This document shows positions 15,987-24,565 of a DNA stretch of 64,000 nt, one piece after another. Where the stretch lies: NCBI GenBank assembly GCA_045644545.1, contig JAZRHC010000023.1, positions 23,700 to 87,699 on the forward strand, written 5' to 3'. Every line of letters begins with the position of its first letter. The stretch's first letter is position 1. The translations under genes were made by a program, and so were the position numbers. This DNA is from Scatosoma sp045644545 (GTDB lineage: Bacteria > Bacillota > Clostridia > Christensenellales > Borkfalkiaceae). A model generated the notes under the pieces. The model was given only the letters and a program-made list of their open reading frames with translations. It made no database searches and was not told the DNA's origin.

Positions 15987-17156
15987 TTATCTGATTTCTT
16001 TGAGAAACGCGGCGGTTCTGTCGAACGCTTCCGATAAAGAGTTCATTGAAACGGCGTAGGAAATACGCACGTTGTTTTTCCCGAACTGCCCGAACGCGCT
16101 CCCCGGCACGACGGCTACCTTTCGGCTTTTTAGTAAGCCGTTCGCGAACGCCTCGCCGTCTAAGCCCGTTTTCGAAACGGAAGGGAAGGCGTAGAACGCG
16201 CCCTGCGGCACGAAACAGTCCAGCCCGATTTCCTTTAAGGAATGAAGCACGAACTTACGGCGTTTATCATAGGACTCGCGCATTTCCGCAACCGTTGCAA
16301 AATCGTCGGAAAAGCCGTCCTTTAAAGCCTCCACCGCCGCGTACTGACTCATTACGGGCGCGCAAAGCATACCGTATTGATGAATTTTAAACATCGCGTC
16401 GTCGATCTCGGGCGGGGCGCAAACGAAGCCCAAACGCCAGCCCGTCATCGCAAACGCCTTGGAAAAGCCGCCGATATACACGGTGCGTTCCTTCATTCCC
16501 GGCACTTGCGCGATGGAAAAATGCTTTTTGCCGTAGGTGAGCTCGGCGTAGATCTCGTCGGTGATCACGAGCAGGTCGTGGCGAATTAAAACCTCCGCGA
16601 TCGCTTCCACCTGTTCTTTGGTCATAATCGCGCCCGTGGGATTGTTGGGATAGGTCAAAATAATCGCCTTGGTTTTCTTCGTGATCGCCTTTTCCAAAAG
16701 GGCGGGCGTGAGCGCGAAATTATCCTCTTCGCGGCACTCCACGGCGACGGGTTTTCCGTCGGACATAGCCACCAGGGGCGCGTAAGACACGTAGGCAGGG
16801 TCGGGAATAAGGATCTCGTCGCCCCGTTCCACGCAAGCGCGAAGGGCAAGGTCGATCGCCTCGCTTCCGCCGACGGTCGCGATAATATTTTTAGGGGAAT
16901 ATTCAAGGGAAAACCGCTCGAAAAGATAGCGGGAAATCAGCTCCAAAAGGGCGGGCAGACCGCGATTGCCCGTATACTGGGTGTACCCTTTTTGAAGCGC
17001 GGTGATCGCCGCCGCGCGCACCCGCCACGGGGTGATAAAATCGGGCTCGCCCACGCCCAGGGAAATCGCGCCTTTTTCCGATTGCACGATATCGAAAAAT
17101 TTACGGATTCCGCTCGGCTCTAATAAAGAGGCTTTTTGATTGACGAACTTTCTCAT
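15987..17156 (-). CDS. alaT: Class I aminotransferase, AlaT/YugH-like
   Basis: A PLP-dependent fold-type I aminotransferase. NNPTG is at 171-175, D200 and Y203 lie in ITDEIYAE, the Schiff-base lysine is K233 in GGFSKAFAMTGWRLG, and the substrate-carboxylate arginine is in NNVRISYA near the C-terminus. Length is 389 aa. The upstream gene, 9 bases away, is an Lrp/AsnC regulator, the same pairing as Bacillus alaR-alaT (yugG-yugH), where the enzyme is an alanine transaminase. Specificity is inferred from that context; aspartate or aromatic substrates remain possible. Confidence 0.85.
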   Translation of the reverse strand: MRKFVNQKASLLEPSGIRKFFDIVQSEKGAISLGVGEPDFITPWRVRAAAITALQKGYTQYTGNRGLPALLELISRYLFERFSLEYSPKNIIATVGGSEAIDLALRACVERGDEILIPDPAYVSYAPLVAMSDGKPVAVECREEDNFALTPALLEKAITKKTKAIILTYPNNPTGAIMTKEQVEAIAEVLIRHDLLVITDEIYAELTYGKKHFSIAQVPGMKERTVYIGGFSKAFAMTGWRLGFVCAPPEIDDAMFKIHQYGMLCAPVMSQYAAVEALKDGFSDDFATVAEMRESYDKRRKFVLHSLKEIGLDCFVPQGAFYAFPSVSKTGLDGEAFANGLLKSRKVAVVPGSAFGQFGKNNVRISYAVSMNSLSEAFDRTAAFLKEIR

Positions 17157-17165
17157 AAAATCGCC

Positions 17166-17657
17166 TTACGCCTGCACCGAAATGCGGTTATCCGCGTTTT
17201 CACGCTCGGTAAGCGTGCCTTCGATCTTATACTTTTTCAAAATAAAATGGGTTGCCGTGCTCAAAACCCCGTCGAAGGTGGAAATGCGTTCGGAAACGAA
17301 CCGCGCAACCTTTTGCAAGGACGCGTCCTCGATAAACACCGCCAAATCGTACGCTCCGCTCATTAAATATACGCCCTTCACCTCGGGAAAAGCGGCGATC
17401 TGTTTGGCGATCCCGTCGAAGCCTTCGGCTTTTTTAGGGGTGACCTTGACCTCGATCAGGGCTTCCACGAGGGATTCCTCGGCGAGCTCGCTATTCACGA
17501 TCGCGGTGTATTTAACGAGCAGACCGCTCTCTTCCATACCGCGAATACATTCCTTCACGGACGCCTCGTCCACCGAGAGCATCGCGGCGATTTTCTCCGC
17601 GGGCATTCTCGCGTCCGCGGTAAGTACGCTTAAAATTTCCTTTTCCAAAACCGTCAT
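17166..17657 (-). CDS. alaR: Lrp/AsnC-family regulator, AlaR/YugG-like
   Basis: It has an N-terminal winged HTH (ILSVLTADARMPAEKIAAML then ASVKECIRGMEESG) and a C-terminal RAM ligand-binding domain (VKGVYLMSGAYDLAVFIEDA). Length is 163 aa. It lies directly upstream of the aminotransferase, so it probably senses an amino acid and controls that operon. ATG 17657 follows AAGGAGAAAG. The first gene of the operon is the small ORF at 17676. Confidence 0.87.
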   Translation of the reverse strand: MTVLEKEILSVLTADARMPAEKIAAMLSVDEASVKECIRGMEESGLLVKYTAIVNSELAEESLVEALIEVKVTPKKAEGFDGIAKQIAAFPEVKGVYLMSGAYDLAVFIEDASLQKVARFVSERISTFDGVLSTATHFILKKYKIEGTLTERENADNRISVQA

Positions 17658-17675
17658 TTTTCTTTCTCCTTGCCG

Positions 17676-17909
17676 TTAATATAAATTCTCCAAAAACAGA
17701 CAGTCGTAGCCGAGCGGCTCGACGAAATCTCTGCCCGAAAATTTCACGTGGTTGAATTTCGCAAAATTGAAGATATGCGTTTTCGTCAAAACGGGAGTCG
17801 GTACGTCGAACTTTCCGCAAATGTCCGTTAAATAATCGAAAAAATGCGAGTAGGTCAGCTTTTCGGGGTTCTCGTATACGAACTGCCGTTTGATCTTTCC
17901 TTCCGTCAT
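17676..17909 (-). CDS. Conserved-looking hypothetical protein (77 aa)
   Basis: A small soluble protein with the sequence pattern EGKIKRQFVYENPEKLTYSHFF. I cannot assign a function. A consensus promoter (17940-17968) fixes transcription start near 17933. ATG 17909 therefore has a short leader, whereas the in-frame ATG at 17930 would be almost leaderless; no strong ribosome binding site precedes either. It heads the alaR-alaT operon (18-base gap). Confidence 0.65.
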   Translation of the reverse strand: MTEGKIKRQFVYENPEKLTYSHFFDYLTDICGKFDVPTPVLTKTHIFNFAKFNHVKFSGRDFVEPLGYDCLFLENLY

Positions 17910-17939
17910 TAATTTTGCCCAAATTCTCATAATACTAAC

Positions 17940-17968
17940 ATTATACACAAAAAACGCGAAAATTGCAA
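17940..17968 (-). promoter_or_regulatory. Promoter of the alaR-alaT operon
   Basis: Minus strand: TTGCAA, 17-base spacer, TATAAT with TGTG upstream. Confidence 0.8.
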
Positions 17969-18042
17969 GCGACGAACGCCTGCTTGCAATTTTTTCTTGG
18001 TTTTTTTCTGCGCTTTCTTCGTTTTTAAACGGAAAAACGTTG

Positions 18043-18071
18043 GTATATCGCAAAAAATTCTTTCATATAGT
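18043..18071 (+). promoter_or_regulatory. Sigma-E-like promoter of the polysaccharide deacetylase gene
   Basis: GTATAT, 15-base spacer, CATATAGT. The same -10 octamer precedes spoIVFA (19866). Bacillus pdaB and spoIVFAB are both sigma-E-dependent. The ~130-base leader contains a CCCCTCGA/TCGAGGGG hairpin (18080-18116). Confidence 0.45.
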
Positions 18072-18211
18072 AGACTATCCCCTCGAATTTTTCGGAAAAC
18101 TCAGGATCGAGGGGCGTTATTCCTCAAAAAACAAATTTGACAAACAAAGACAAAAATCCCCTCGCGCTTTGAAATTCCGACCGCGCAGGTTCGATATGAT
18201 AGAGGTAGTTA

Positions 18212-19006
18212 ATGCTCATAGTCTGTTTACGCGCAAAAAAACTCTTGAAAACGTTGGCGATCACCCTCGCCGCCGTCGCGATCACCGTCGCGCTCGTCGC
18301 GGCGAACGTCTATTCCGTGCAAAAGATCAACGCGGGCAAAGAAAGCGTTGCGGCGGGTAGCGCAAGAGTCTTGCCGATCTATTCCGTCGCCACGGAAGAA
18401 AAAAAGGTCGCGATTTCCTTCGACTGCGCGTGGGGCGTGGAGTATACCGATAAGCTCCTTGAAATTATGCAAGCGAACGGGATTCGTTGCACCTTCTTCG
18501 CCGTCGAGTTCTGGGTGGAAAAATACCCCGAATACGCGAAAAAAATCGTAGAGGCAGGGCACGAGCTGGGCACGCACAGCCGCACACACCCGTATATGAG
18601 CAAGCTTTCCAAAGCCGAGATCGAGGACGAACTCAAAACCTCGTCGGCTTTAATCGAACGAATAACGGGGCAGAAAGTAACGCTTTTTCGCCCCCCGTAT
18701 GGGGACTATAACGATACGCTCGTGAACACGGCGAGCTCGCTCGGGCTTTATACCATTCAATGGGACGTGGATTCTTTGGACTGGAAAAACCTGTCCGCGA
18801 CGGAAATTTCGCTTAGAATCGTCAACGGCGCGAAAAACGGTTCGATTATTCTTTGCCACAACAACGGTCTGCACACGGCGGAAGCCCTGCCGATGATCTT
18901 TGCCACGCTCCAAAACCGCGGATTCCAATTCGTGCCGATCGGGGAGTTGATTTATAAGGATAACTACACGATCGACGCGACGGGAAAACAGCATAAAAAC
19001 GGCTAA
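18212..19006 (+). CDS. Polysaccharide deacetylase (CE4), PdaB-like
   Basis: A NodB-homology deacetylase acting on cell wall or spore cortex glycan outside the membrane. It has an N-terminal membrane anchor (residues ~12-34). Motif 1 is SFDCAWG (69-75), with Cys in place of the second Asp of TFDDG. Motif 2 HSRTH is at 122-126, motif 3 RPPYG starts at R160, then WDVDSLDW and ILCHN. Motif 1 in this form is typical of the sporulation PdaB-like branch, which may lack activity. GAGG precedes the ATG. Confidence 0.85.
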   Translation: MLIVCLRAKKLLKTLAITLAAVAITVALVAANVYSVQKINAGKESVAAGSARVLPIYSVATEEKKVAISFDCAWGVEYTDKLLEIMQANGIRCTFFAVEFWVEKYPEYAKKIVEAGHELGTHSRTHPYMSKLSKAEIEDELKTSSALIERITGQKVTLFRPPYGDYNDTLVNTASSLGLYTIQWDVDSLDWKNLSATEISLRIVNGAKNGSIILCHNNGLHTAEALPMIFATLQNRGFQFVPIGELIYKDNYTIDATGKQHKNG

Positions 19007-19069
19007 AATACACAGCCAAACTTATCAACTTATCACGAAAACGAAAAAAATTAACGACGGAGGTCAATT

Positions 19070-19774
19070 ATGAATTACTCAACGGAAAAAAACAACAAGG
19101 TGTATTTAATGGGCGAGATCGTCAGCGACGCGACCTTTTCGCACGAGGTGTACGGCGAGGGCTTTTACGAATTTTTCGTAAAAGTGACGCGCCTTTCGGG
19201 GCAGGCGGATATTTTGCCCGTCACCGTGTCGGAACGGCTGATCCAAGGCGCGCTTTTAGGAAAAGGCAGAACGATTTGCGCGGTCGGGCAGTTTCGAAGC
19301 TATAACAAGCTCGAAAATGGGAAATCGCGGCTGATGCTCACGGTGTTCGTGCGCGAGCTTTTAGACGAAACTCCCGATAAAAACCCGAACAATATCCTTT
19401 TGAGCGGATATATCTGTAAACCGCCCGTCTATCGCACCACCCCTTTCAACCGCGAGATCGCGGACGTGCTGATCGCGGTCAATCGCGCGTACAATAAATC
19501 CGATTATATCCCCTGCATCGCGTGGGGCAGAAACGCGCGGTTCGTGAAAAACCTTTGCGTGGGGGATAAGGTCGCCATTTCGGGGCGGATTCAGAGCCGC
19601 GAATACCAAAAACGCTATTCCGACGCGGATATCCGCACGATGACGGCGTACGAGGTGTCCGTTTCCAAGCTCGCGGCGTTCGAGGCGGGAGAGGAGTTTG
19701 ATATCGAAAGCGAATTCGACCTGTACACGCTCCCCAAAGCCGAGATCGCGCCCGTCACCGATAATATCGGTTGA
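19070..19774 (+). CDS. SSB-like protein with two OB-fold domains
   Basis: Two tandem SSB-type OB folds are visible. Residues ~8-95 read VYLMGEIVSDATFSHEVYGE...; residues ~107-205 repeat the pattern as NILLSGYICKPPVYRTTPFNREIADVLIAVNR...YIPCIAWG...VGDKVAISGRIQSREY, the classical SSB core. Length is 234 aa; there is no acidic DDDIPF-like tail. GGAGG lies 7 bases before the ATG. Canonical SSB sits in the rpsF-ssb-rpsR operon, so this is probably an accessory SSB of clostridia. Its role is unknown. Confidence 0.75.
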   Translation: MNYSTEKNNKVYLMGEIVSDATFSHEVYGEGFYEFFVKVTRLSGQADILPVTVSERLIQGALLGKGRTICAVGQFRSYNKLENGKSRLMLTVFVRELLDETPDKNPNNILLSGYICKPPVYRTTPFNREIADVLIAVNRAYNKSDYIPCIAWGRNARFVKNLCVGDKVAISGRIQSREYQKRYSDADIRTMTAYEVSVSKLAAFEAGEEFDIESEFDLYTLPKAEIAPVTDNIG

Positions 19775-19865
19775 GAAAATCGAAAAAAGCGACGAAAAAC
19801 TTCCGTTTTCGAGAAAATTCGAGGGCGGAATTTTTATTTTTCCGTTCTTATTCGCTTCTTCCCCG

Positions 19866-19873
19866 CATATAGT
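19866..19873 (+). promoter_or_regulatory. Sigma-E-like -10 before spoIVFA
   Basis: CATATAGT, identical to the element before the deacetylase gene. The -35 region (TTCTTATTC about 15 bases upstream) is a weak match. Confidence 0.4.
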
Positions 19874-19909
19874 TAAATATAGCCGATAACAACCAAAAGG
19901 AGAAACTAT

Positions 19910-20857
19910 ATGAACGAAGAAATCGAATACGCCGAAATGCTTGAAATTCCCGTTTCCACCGTGAACGTAATTGAAAAACCGCGAAAAAAACGCCGTAATT
20001 CGGCGAAAAACCGCGCGTTGCCGCCGCCCGCCGAGAACGATAAAGCCGACCTCAAAGATTCCTTGATCGCGCAGATTAACGACAAGGTCGCCCCGCCCGA
20101 AACGGACGCGCCTACCCCCGAGCAACCCTCGGAAAGTCTTATCAATTACGAAACGCCCGAGGTGCGCGCGGACTCGCTCGAAAGCGAATATTCCGACCGT
20201 ATCGACACGGTGCGCCTGCTCTCTGCCGCGGGCAAGAAAAAAAGACGGCTCGCCCACCAAAGCGAAGCGAACGTTTCTATCGGCGAAACGCAAAACGAAG
20301 CGCCCGTGTACGAGATGAACGGACGTTCTCGCGCCGCAAGGATCGTGCTCGGCACGGAGTTTGCGCTCGCCTGCGCCCTGTCCGCCACCATCTTTTTGAC
20401 CAACGTGTTTATGCCGAACAGCGGTATCAACGCCTTCTTTAACGGCTTAAATAAAACGGAAGCGAAAGGAGATTCGCGCACCTACGCCGACTTCACTCTC
20501 TCCTCCGTCGTATCCACCCTTTCCGAAACCGAGCTCGCGCTCTCGGACGCGGGCGTGCTGTCCTTCACCGACGAGTGTATGGTCTATCCCGCGGCGGACG
20601 GCAAGATCGCCGAGGTCGCGGTTGCCGAGGACGGAACGTATATCGTCAAGATCTCTCATTCCGATTCCTTTACGGGCGTTTTTGAGGGGCTCAATCAGGT
20701 GTATTACGCCGTCGGCGACGACGTGAAAGCCAAAGTGCCTATGGGCTTTTCCAAGGGCGAACGAGAGGTGCAGGTGACGATGTATTCGGAAGGCGAGCTT
20801 TTGAACTGCTTCCAGATGACGGAGGAAGGCTGCCTTGCTTGGGTAGAAAAGGAATAA
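19910..20857 (+). CDS. spoIVFA: SpoIVFA-like regulator of the pro-sigma-K protease
   Basis: It has a long, charged cytoplasmic region (residues 1-145, Pro/Glu/Lys-rich), one transmembrane helix (~146-167) and an extracytoplasmic domain. The latter contains VYPAADGKIAEVAVAEDGTYIVKISHSD, a degenerate LytM/M23-like fold as in SpoIVFA. It immediately precedes, and its stop abuts, the SpoIVFB-type protease gene, exactly as in Bacillus, where SpoIVFA anchors and inhibits SpoIVFB in the outer forespore membrane. AAGGAG lies 9 bases upstream. Context and topology carry the call more than sequence identity. Confidence 0.78.
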   Translation: MNEEIEYAEMLEIPVSTVNVIEKPRKKRRNSAKNRALPPPAENDKADLKDSLIAQINDKVAPPETDAPTPEQPSESLINYETPEVRADSLESEYSDRIDTVRLLSAAGKKKRRLAHQSEANVSIGETQNEAPVYEMNGRSRAARIVLGTEFALACALSATIFLTNVFMPNSGINAFFNGLNKTEAKGDSRTYADFTLSSVVSTLSETELALSDAGVLSFTDECMVYPAADGKIAEVAVAEDGTYIVKISHSDSFTGVFEGLNQVYYAVGDDVKAKVPMGFSKGEREVQVTMYSEGELLNCFQMTEEGCLAWVEKE

Positions 20858-21778
20858 ATGCGCGCGCGCACGAAGCGGAAGCGGCGGGAAGTCCGCCGCT
20901 TTTCCGTTCATCCCTTATTTTTCCTCGTCGGGATCTGGTTTTGCTTTATCGGCAAGCTTCCGCTCTTTTTAATGAGCGCGCTCGTCGCGCTCCAACACGA
21001 ATGTGCGCACGCGTTCGCCGCCGCTCGGCTCGGCTATCGCTTGAATCGCGTGGTGTTGATGCCCTACGGCGCGGTGATCGACGGGGATTTGAAAAAGCTG
21101 TCCTTTAAAGACGAATTTACCGTCGCGATCTGGGGTCCGCTCGCCAACCTTTTGACGGCGGGATTTTTCGTCGCGCTGTGGTGGTTATATCCCACCGCCT
21201 ACGCCTTCACCGACGCCGCGTGCTACGCCTCGCTTTCCGTCGCGCTCGTCAATCTTTTGCCCGCATACCCCTTAGACGGGGGGAGAATTTTAAAAAGCGC
21301 GCTCGTCACGGCGTTCGAAAACGCGGGGAAAGCGCCCGTCAAAGCGGAAAAATACGCGGGGAATATTTGCCGTGGAATCACGTTTTTCTTTTCCGCGCTT
21401 CTGCTCGCGTTCTTTTTCGTATTCGCGGCGCAAGGCAAAATCAACGCCACCCTGCTCTTATTCGCGCTGTTTTTATTCTTCGGCGGGCTCGGCAACGGCA
21501 AGGAAGGGGCGGCGACCTACGGCAAGCTGGATTTTTCCTTCCGCGACGCTTTTGAGCGCGGCGCGGAAATCAAACGCTACGCCGTGAGCGCGTCGGGCAC
21601 GGTCAAGGACGCGCTGCGTTTTTTATCCAAGGGAAACTACCTCGTATTGGAGCTGTACGGCGACGACGAAAGGTATTTGGGCACGATCACGCAGAACCGA
21701 CTTTTCGAAGCGTTCGAGCGGGAAAGTTTGTACGCGCCCCTCGGAAAACTTCTTGAAAACACGCAAAAAATCAGCTAA
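20858..21778 (+). CDS. spoIVFB: SpoIVFB-like intramembrane zinc protease (M50)
   Basis: A site-2 protease that would release active sigma-K in the mother cell. HECAH is at residues 47-51 in a membrane segment and the third ligand is D140 in AYPLDGGR. There are about six hydrophobic segments, and the C-terminal ~80 residues are CBS-like (GTVKDALRFLSKGNYLVLEL). Length is 306 aa. It begins at the base after the spoIVFA stop. The rng, rplU and rpmA genes follow, as in Bacillus-type spo0B clusters. Confidence 0.88.
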   Translation: MRARTKRKRREVRRFSVHPLFFLVGIWFCFIGKLPLFLMSALVALQHECAHAFAAARLGYRLNRVVLMPYGAVIDGDLKKLSFKDEFTVAIWGPLANLLTAGFFVALWWLYPTAYAFTDAACYASLSVALVNLLPAYPLDGGRILKSALVTAFENAGKAPVKAEKYAGNICRGITFFFSALLLAFFFVFAAQGKINATLLLFALFLFFGGLGNGKEGAATYGKLDFSFRDAFERGAEIKRYAVSASGTVKDALRFLSKGNYLVLELYGDDERYLGTITQNRLFEAFERESLYAPLGKLLENTQKIS

Positions 21779-21836
21779 AAACCCCCTTTTTGGTTGTTTT
21801 TGGGCATTTTTTTCGGATTTTCGCCCTCAAAACTCC

Positions 21837-21865
21837 TTGCCAAAACGATTTTCGTGTGATATACT
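21837..21865 (+). promoter_or_regulatory. rng promoter
   Basis: TTGCCA, 17-base spacer, TATACT preceded by TGTGA (extended -10). Confidence 0.7.
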
Positions 21866-21955
21866 GAAAAGGTGTGAAATACTTACCGTGCAAAAAAGTC
21901 CGACAGTCGCGATAGGTTACGAAAAAAATTTTTTGGGAAGAATCTGAGAAACGGA

Positions 21956-23458
21956 ATGAAAAAGGAATGGTTTTTCGACTGCTACTGCGGACAGCAGTTT
22001 GCCGCGCTGATGGAAGACGGCAAGCTCGCGGAGTTTATCGCGGAAAAAAAGCAGAACGGCGTGCTCGTCGGCAATATTTATAAAGGAAGGGTGACGAATA
22101 TCCTTTCGGGTATGAACGCGGCGTTTATCAACTGCGGACTCGCGCGAAACTGCTACCTTTCGATGGAAGAAGCGTACACCGACTACACGAAATACGACGG
22201 AACGATGGGCTCTGCGCCCACCCTTAAAAACTTAAAGGAAGGGGACGAAATTCTCGTTCAGATCGCAAAGCCTCCGCGCGGGGCGAAGGGCGCGAAGGTC
22301 ACCACCAACCTCTCGTTCGTGGGAAAGCGTATGATCTATCTGCCCAACACCGACTTTTTGGGCATCTCCCGCAAAATCACCGACGAAACGGTGCGCGAAA
22401 AGCTTTTGGCGCAAGCGGACAAAATGCGCGAGCGCGCGGGCGAGGGCTATATCGTGCGCACGCAAGCCCCCTTGGCGAGCCATAAGCAATTGCGCGCGGA
22501 AGTCGCGTATTTGAAAAAGCTCTACCGCTTAATGCAGGAAACGGCGAAAACCGCCGCCGTGGGCGATCTTTTATATAGCGACGACGACCTGCCCGCACGC
22601 GTAATGCGGGATAGCTTGGGCGACGAGATCACCGCGATGCGGGTGGGAAGCGAGGACTTATATAAAAAGCTTTTAAAGCTCGTGCGCCTGCGCGGGGATA
22701 TCCCCGAACGAAAACTCGTTTTGCACGGCGGCAACCGCTCTATGATGCGCGAATACGGCATTTTTACGCTTGCCTTGGAAGCGGCGCAGCCCTCCGTCGC
22801 GCTCGAAAACGGGGGGTATCTCGTGATCGACCACACCGAGGCTCTCACCGTCGTGGACGTGAACTCGGGGGGCTGTATCGGCGATAAAAATCTGGAAGAT
22901 ACCGTGTTTAACGTCAATCTTGCGGCGGCGCGGGAAATCGCGCGGCAGGTGCGCCTGCGCAATATCGGCGGGATTATCGTGGTGGACTTTATCGATATGG
23001 TAAACGAGGAGCACAAAACGGCGGTCACGGAGGAGCTGGAACGCCACCTCGAACGGGATAAAGCCAAGTGCAAGGTGCTCCCTATGAGCGAGCTTTGCTT
23101 AACGCAATTCACCCGCAAGCGGGTGGGCAACGAGCTGATCGAATACCTCGTGAAGCCCTGCGCCTACTGCGCGGGCAACGGGCACGTGACGGGGGACGTA
23201 TTCGTTTTGGCGGGGATACGCGACGACCTTTTGGACTGTTTTGCGGGCGGCAACCGCGCGGCGATCGTGCATTTGAACGAAAAGATCGCGCAAAAAATTC
23301 TCGCGGAAGAAGTTTTTACGGAGGAGCTGAAAACGCATTGGAAGGACAAGCGGGTGTACCTCGTGCCGCACAAAACCTACCGCGAAGATTGCTTCACCGT
23401 CCTTGGAGACGATTCAAAGGTTTTAACCCTTCCCGACACCGCGAAACTGTTATATTAA
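21956..23458 (+). CDS. rng: Ribonuclease E/G family endoribonuclease
   Basis: It cleaves single-stranded RNA in rRNA maturation and mRNA decay. It has an N-terminal S1 domain (GNIYKGRVTNILSGMNAAFINCG), then the catalytic DNase-I-like domain with DVNSG and DFIDM supplying the metal-binding aspartates. The zinc-link CAYCAGNGH is near residue 403. Length 500 aa is RNase G size, lacking the RNase E scaffold tail. The start lacks a strong ribosome binding site (GAAACGGA). It lies between spoIVFB and rplU, as in many clostridia. Confidence 0.94.
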   Translation: MKKEWFFDCYCGQQFAALMEDGKLAEFIAEKKQNGVLVGNIYKGRVTNILSGMNAAFINCGLARNCYLSMEEAYTDYTKYDGTMGSAPTLKNLKEGDEILVQIAKPPRGAKGAKVTTNLSFVGKRMIYLPNTDFLGISRKITDETVREKLLAQADKMRERAGEGYIVRTQAPLASHKQLRAEVAYLKKLYRLMQETAKTAAVGDLLYSDDDLPARVMRDSLGDEITAMRVGSEDLYKKLLKLVRLRGDIPERKLVLHGGNRSMMREYGIFTLALEAAQPSVALENGGYLVIDHTEALTVVDVNSGGCIGDKNLEDTVFNVNLAAAREIARQVRLRNIGGIIVVDFIDMVNEEHKTAVTEELERHLERDKAKCKVLPMSELCLTQFTRKRVGNELIEYLVKPCAYCAGNGHVTGDVFVLAGIRDDLLDCFAGGNRAAIVHLNEKIAQKILAEEVFTEELKTHWKDKRVYLVPHKTYREDCFTVLGDDSKVLTLPDTAKLLY

Positions 23459-23462
23459 ACGC

Positions 23463-23494
23463 AAAACGCAGACGAGCTTTTCGTCTGCGTTTTT
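23463..23494 (+). terminator. rng terminator
   Basis: AAACGCAGACGA, loop GCTTT, TCGTCTGCGTTTTT. Confidence 0.85.
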
Positions 23495-23526
23495 CAATGA
23501 AACGACCGTACCGTGTACGAGTTGAA

Positions 23527-23970
23527 TCACAAATATTCCTTTAATTTTTTCTCGAAGCCTTCTTCGAGCTCGATAAATTCGTTTAAAAGCGCCCACACCT
23601 CGTCGTCGCCGACCTCGGAAGCGTCGCTCGCGCTGGATTTTAAAGCGGTGATCCCCATCACCGTGCCTTGCACCATCATTTCCGCGATATGACTGCGGCT
23701 TCCGTCCTTCATCGCGTTCATTTTGATCGAACCCCACATCATCGCCTTTTTAAAGGGGTTGGGTTCTTTGAGCTCGATTCCCTTATCCTTTGCAAGCACG
23801 GAAGCGCGCGCCGAAATGCGTTCGTATTCCTCGTGCTGGCGCAAAATTTCCTGCTTTAATTGCTCGTCGCCCGTTTCGGGCAAGATATTCGAAATGGATT
23901 GCAGGGCAAGCTGACTGTTGCGGTAAATCTCCGCGAGGATCTCCTCGCTTTTTTTATAGTTTTTTTCCAT
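23527..23970 (-). CDS. Hypothetical all-helical protein (147 aa)
   Basis: I do not recognise a named family. It is almost entirely alpha-helical, Glu/Lys-rich, Met-rich in the middle (KKAMMWGSIKMNAMKDGSRSHIAEMMVQGTVMG), and resembles ferritin-like or four-helix-bundle folds in general shape; no conserved metal-binding ExxH pair is visible. AAGGAGG lies 6 bases before ATG 23970. It is convergent with rng, interrupting the otherwise conserved rng-rplU-rpmA order. Confidence 0.7.
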   Translation of the reverse strand: MEKNYKKSEEILAEIYRNSQLALQSISNILPETGDEQLKQEILRQHEEYERISARASVLAKDKGIELKEPNPFKKAMMWGSIKMNAMKDGSRSHIAEMMVQGTVMGITALKSSASDASEVGDDEVWALLNEFIELEEGFEKKLKEYL

Positions 23971-24080
23971 AAAACCCTCCTTTTTGCTTATTATCTTCCA
24001 AAAAGGGGGATTTCATACCGCACGATCGGAGCTTTACGCCAAATTTTCCCGAAAAATCTTAAAAAATCCTTCAAAAACGG

Positions 24081-24110
24081 TTGACGAACCCTTTTTAAAT
24101 GTGGTATAGT
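24081..24110 (+). promoter_or_regulatory. rplU-rpmA promoter
   Basis: TTGACG, 18-base spacer, TATAGT preceded by TGG. Confidence 0.75.
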
Positions 24111-24116
24111 AATAGT

Positions 24117-24211
24117 CGAGCCGATAGAAACGGGCTATTTTAAGCTGTCTTTTTTCGAAAAGGCACGCCTTGGAAATTCTTCGAGACTGGAAAGAGGAGG
24201 TAAAAAATCTT
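24117..24211 (+). promoter_or_regulatory. rplU leader, possible L21 leader
   Basis: The leader of about 95 bases contains a CCGATAGAAACGG hairpin near its 5' end and further pairable segments before the AGAGGAGG. Position and size suit the L21 autoregulatory leader of Firmicutes; I did not match the structure base by base. Confidence 0.4.
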
Positions 24212-24517
24212 ATGTACGCTATTATCGATAACGGGAACAAACAATACAAGGTTGCGGAAGGCGACGTTGTAAGAGTGGAAAAGCTCGCTGCAAAAGAAGG
24301 CGAAGAAGTTTGCTTCAAGGTCCTTATGGTTTCCGACGATAACGGGATCAAAACGGGCGCGGAAGTTGCGTCTGCGAAGGTCACGGCAACCGTCGTAAAG
24401 CAGGACAAAGCGAAGAAGATTATCGTTTTCAAGTATAAAGCGAAGAAGAACGAACGTAAGAAGCAGGGTCACAGACAGCCCTTCACCGCAGTTAAGATCG
24501 AAAAGATCACGCTGTAA
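24212..24517 (+). CDS. rplU: Ribosomal protein bL21
   Basis: A 50S subunit protein. MYAIIDNGNKQYKVAEGDVV is the family N-terminus and KKNERKKQGHRQPFTAVKIEKI the C-terminal signature; length is 101 aa. ATG 24212 is preferred over an in-frame TTG at 24170 because the family begins there and AGAGGAGG lies 12 bases upstream. The usual ysxB/prp gene between rplU and rpmA is absent; only 48 bases separate the two. Confidence 0.97.
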   Translation: MYAIIDNGNKQYKVAEGDVVRVEKLAAKEGEEVCFKVLMVSDDNGIKTGAEVASAKVTATVVKQDKAKKIIVFKYKAKKNERKKQGHRQPFTAVKIEKITL

Positions 24518-24565
24518 GCTTTCGCCCGAAAGGCGATCAAAAATTCGAAATAAGGAGAAATAAAA

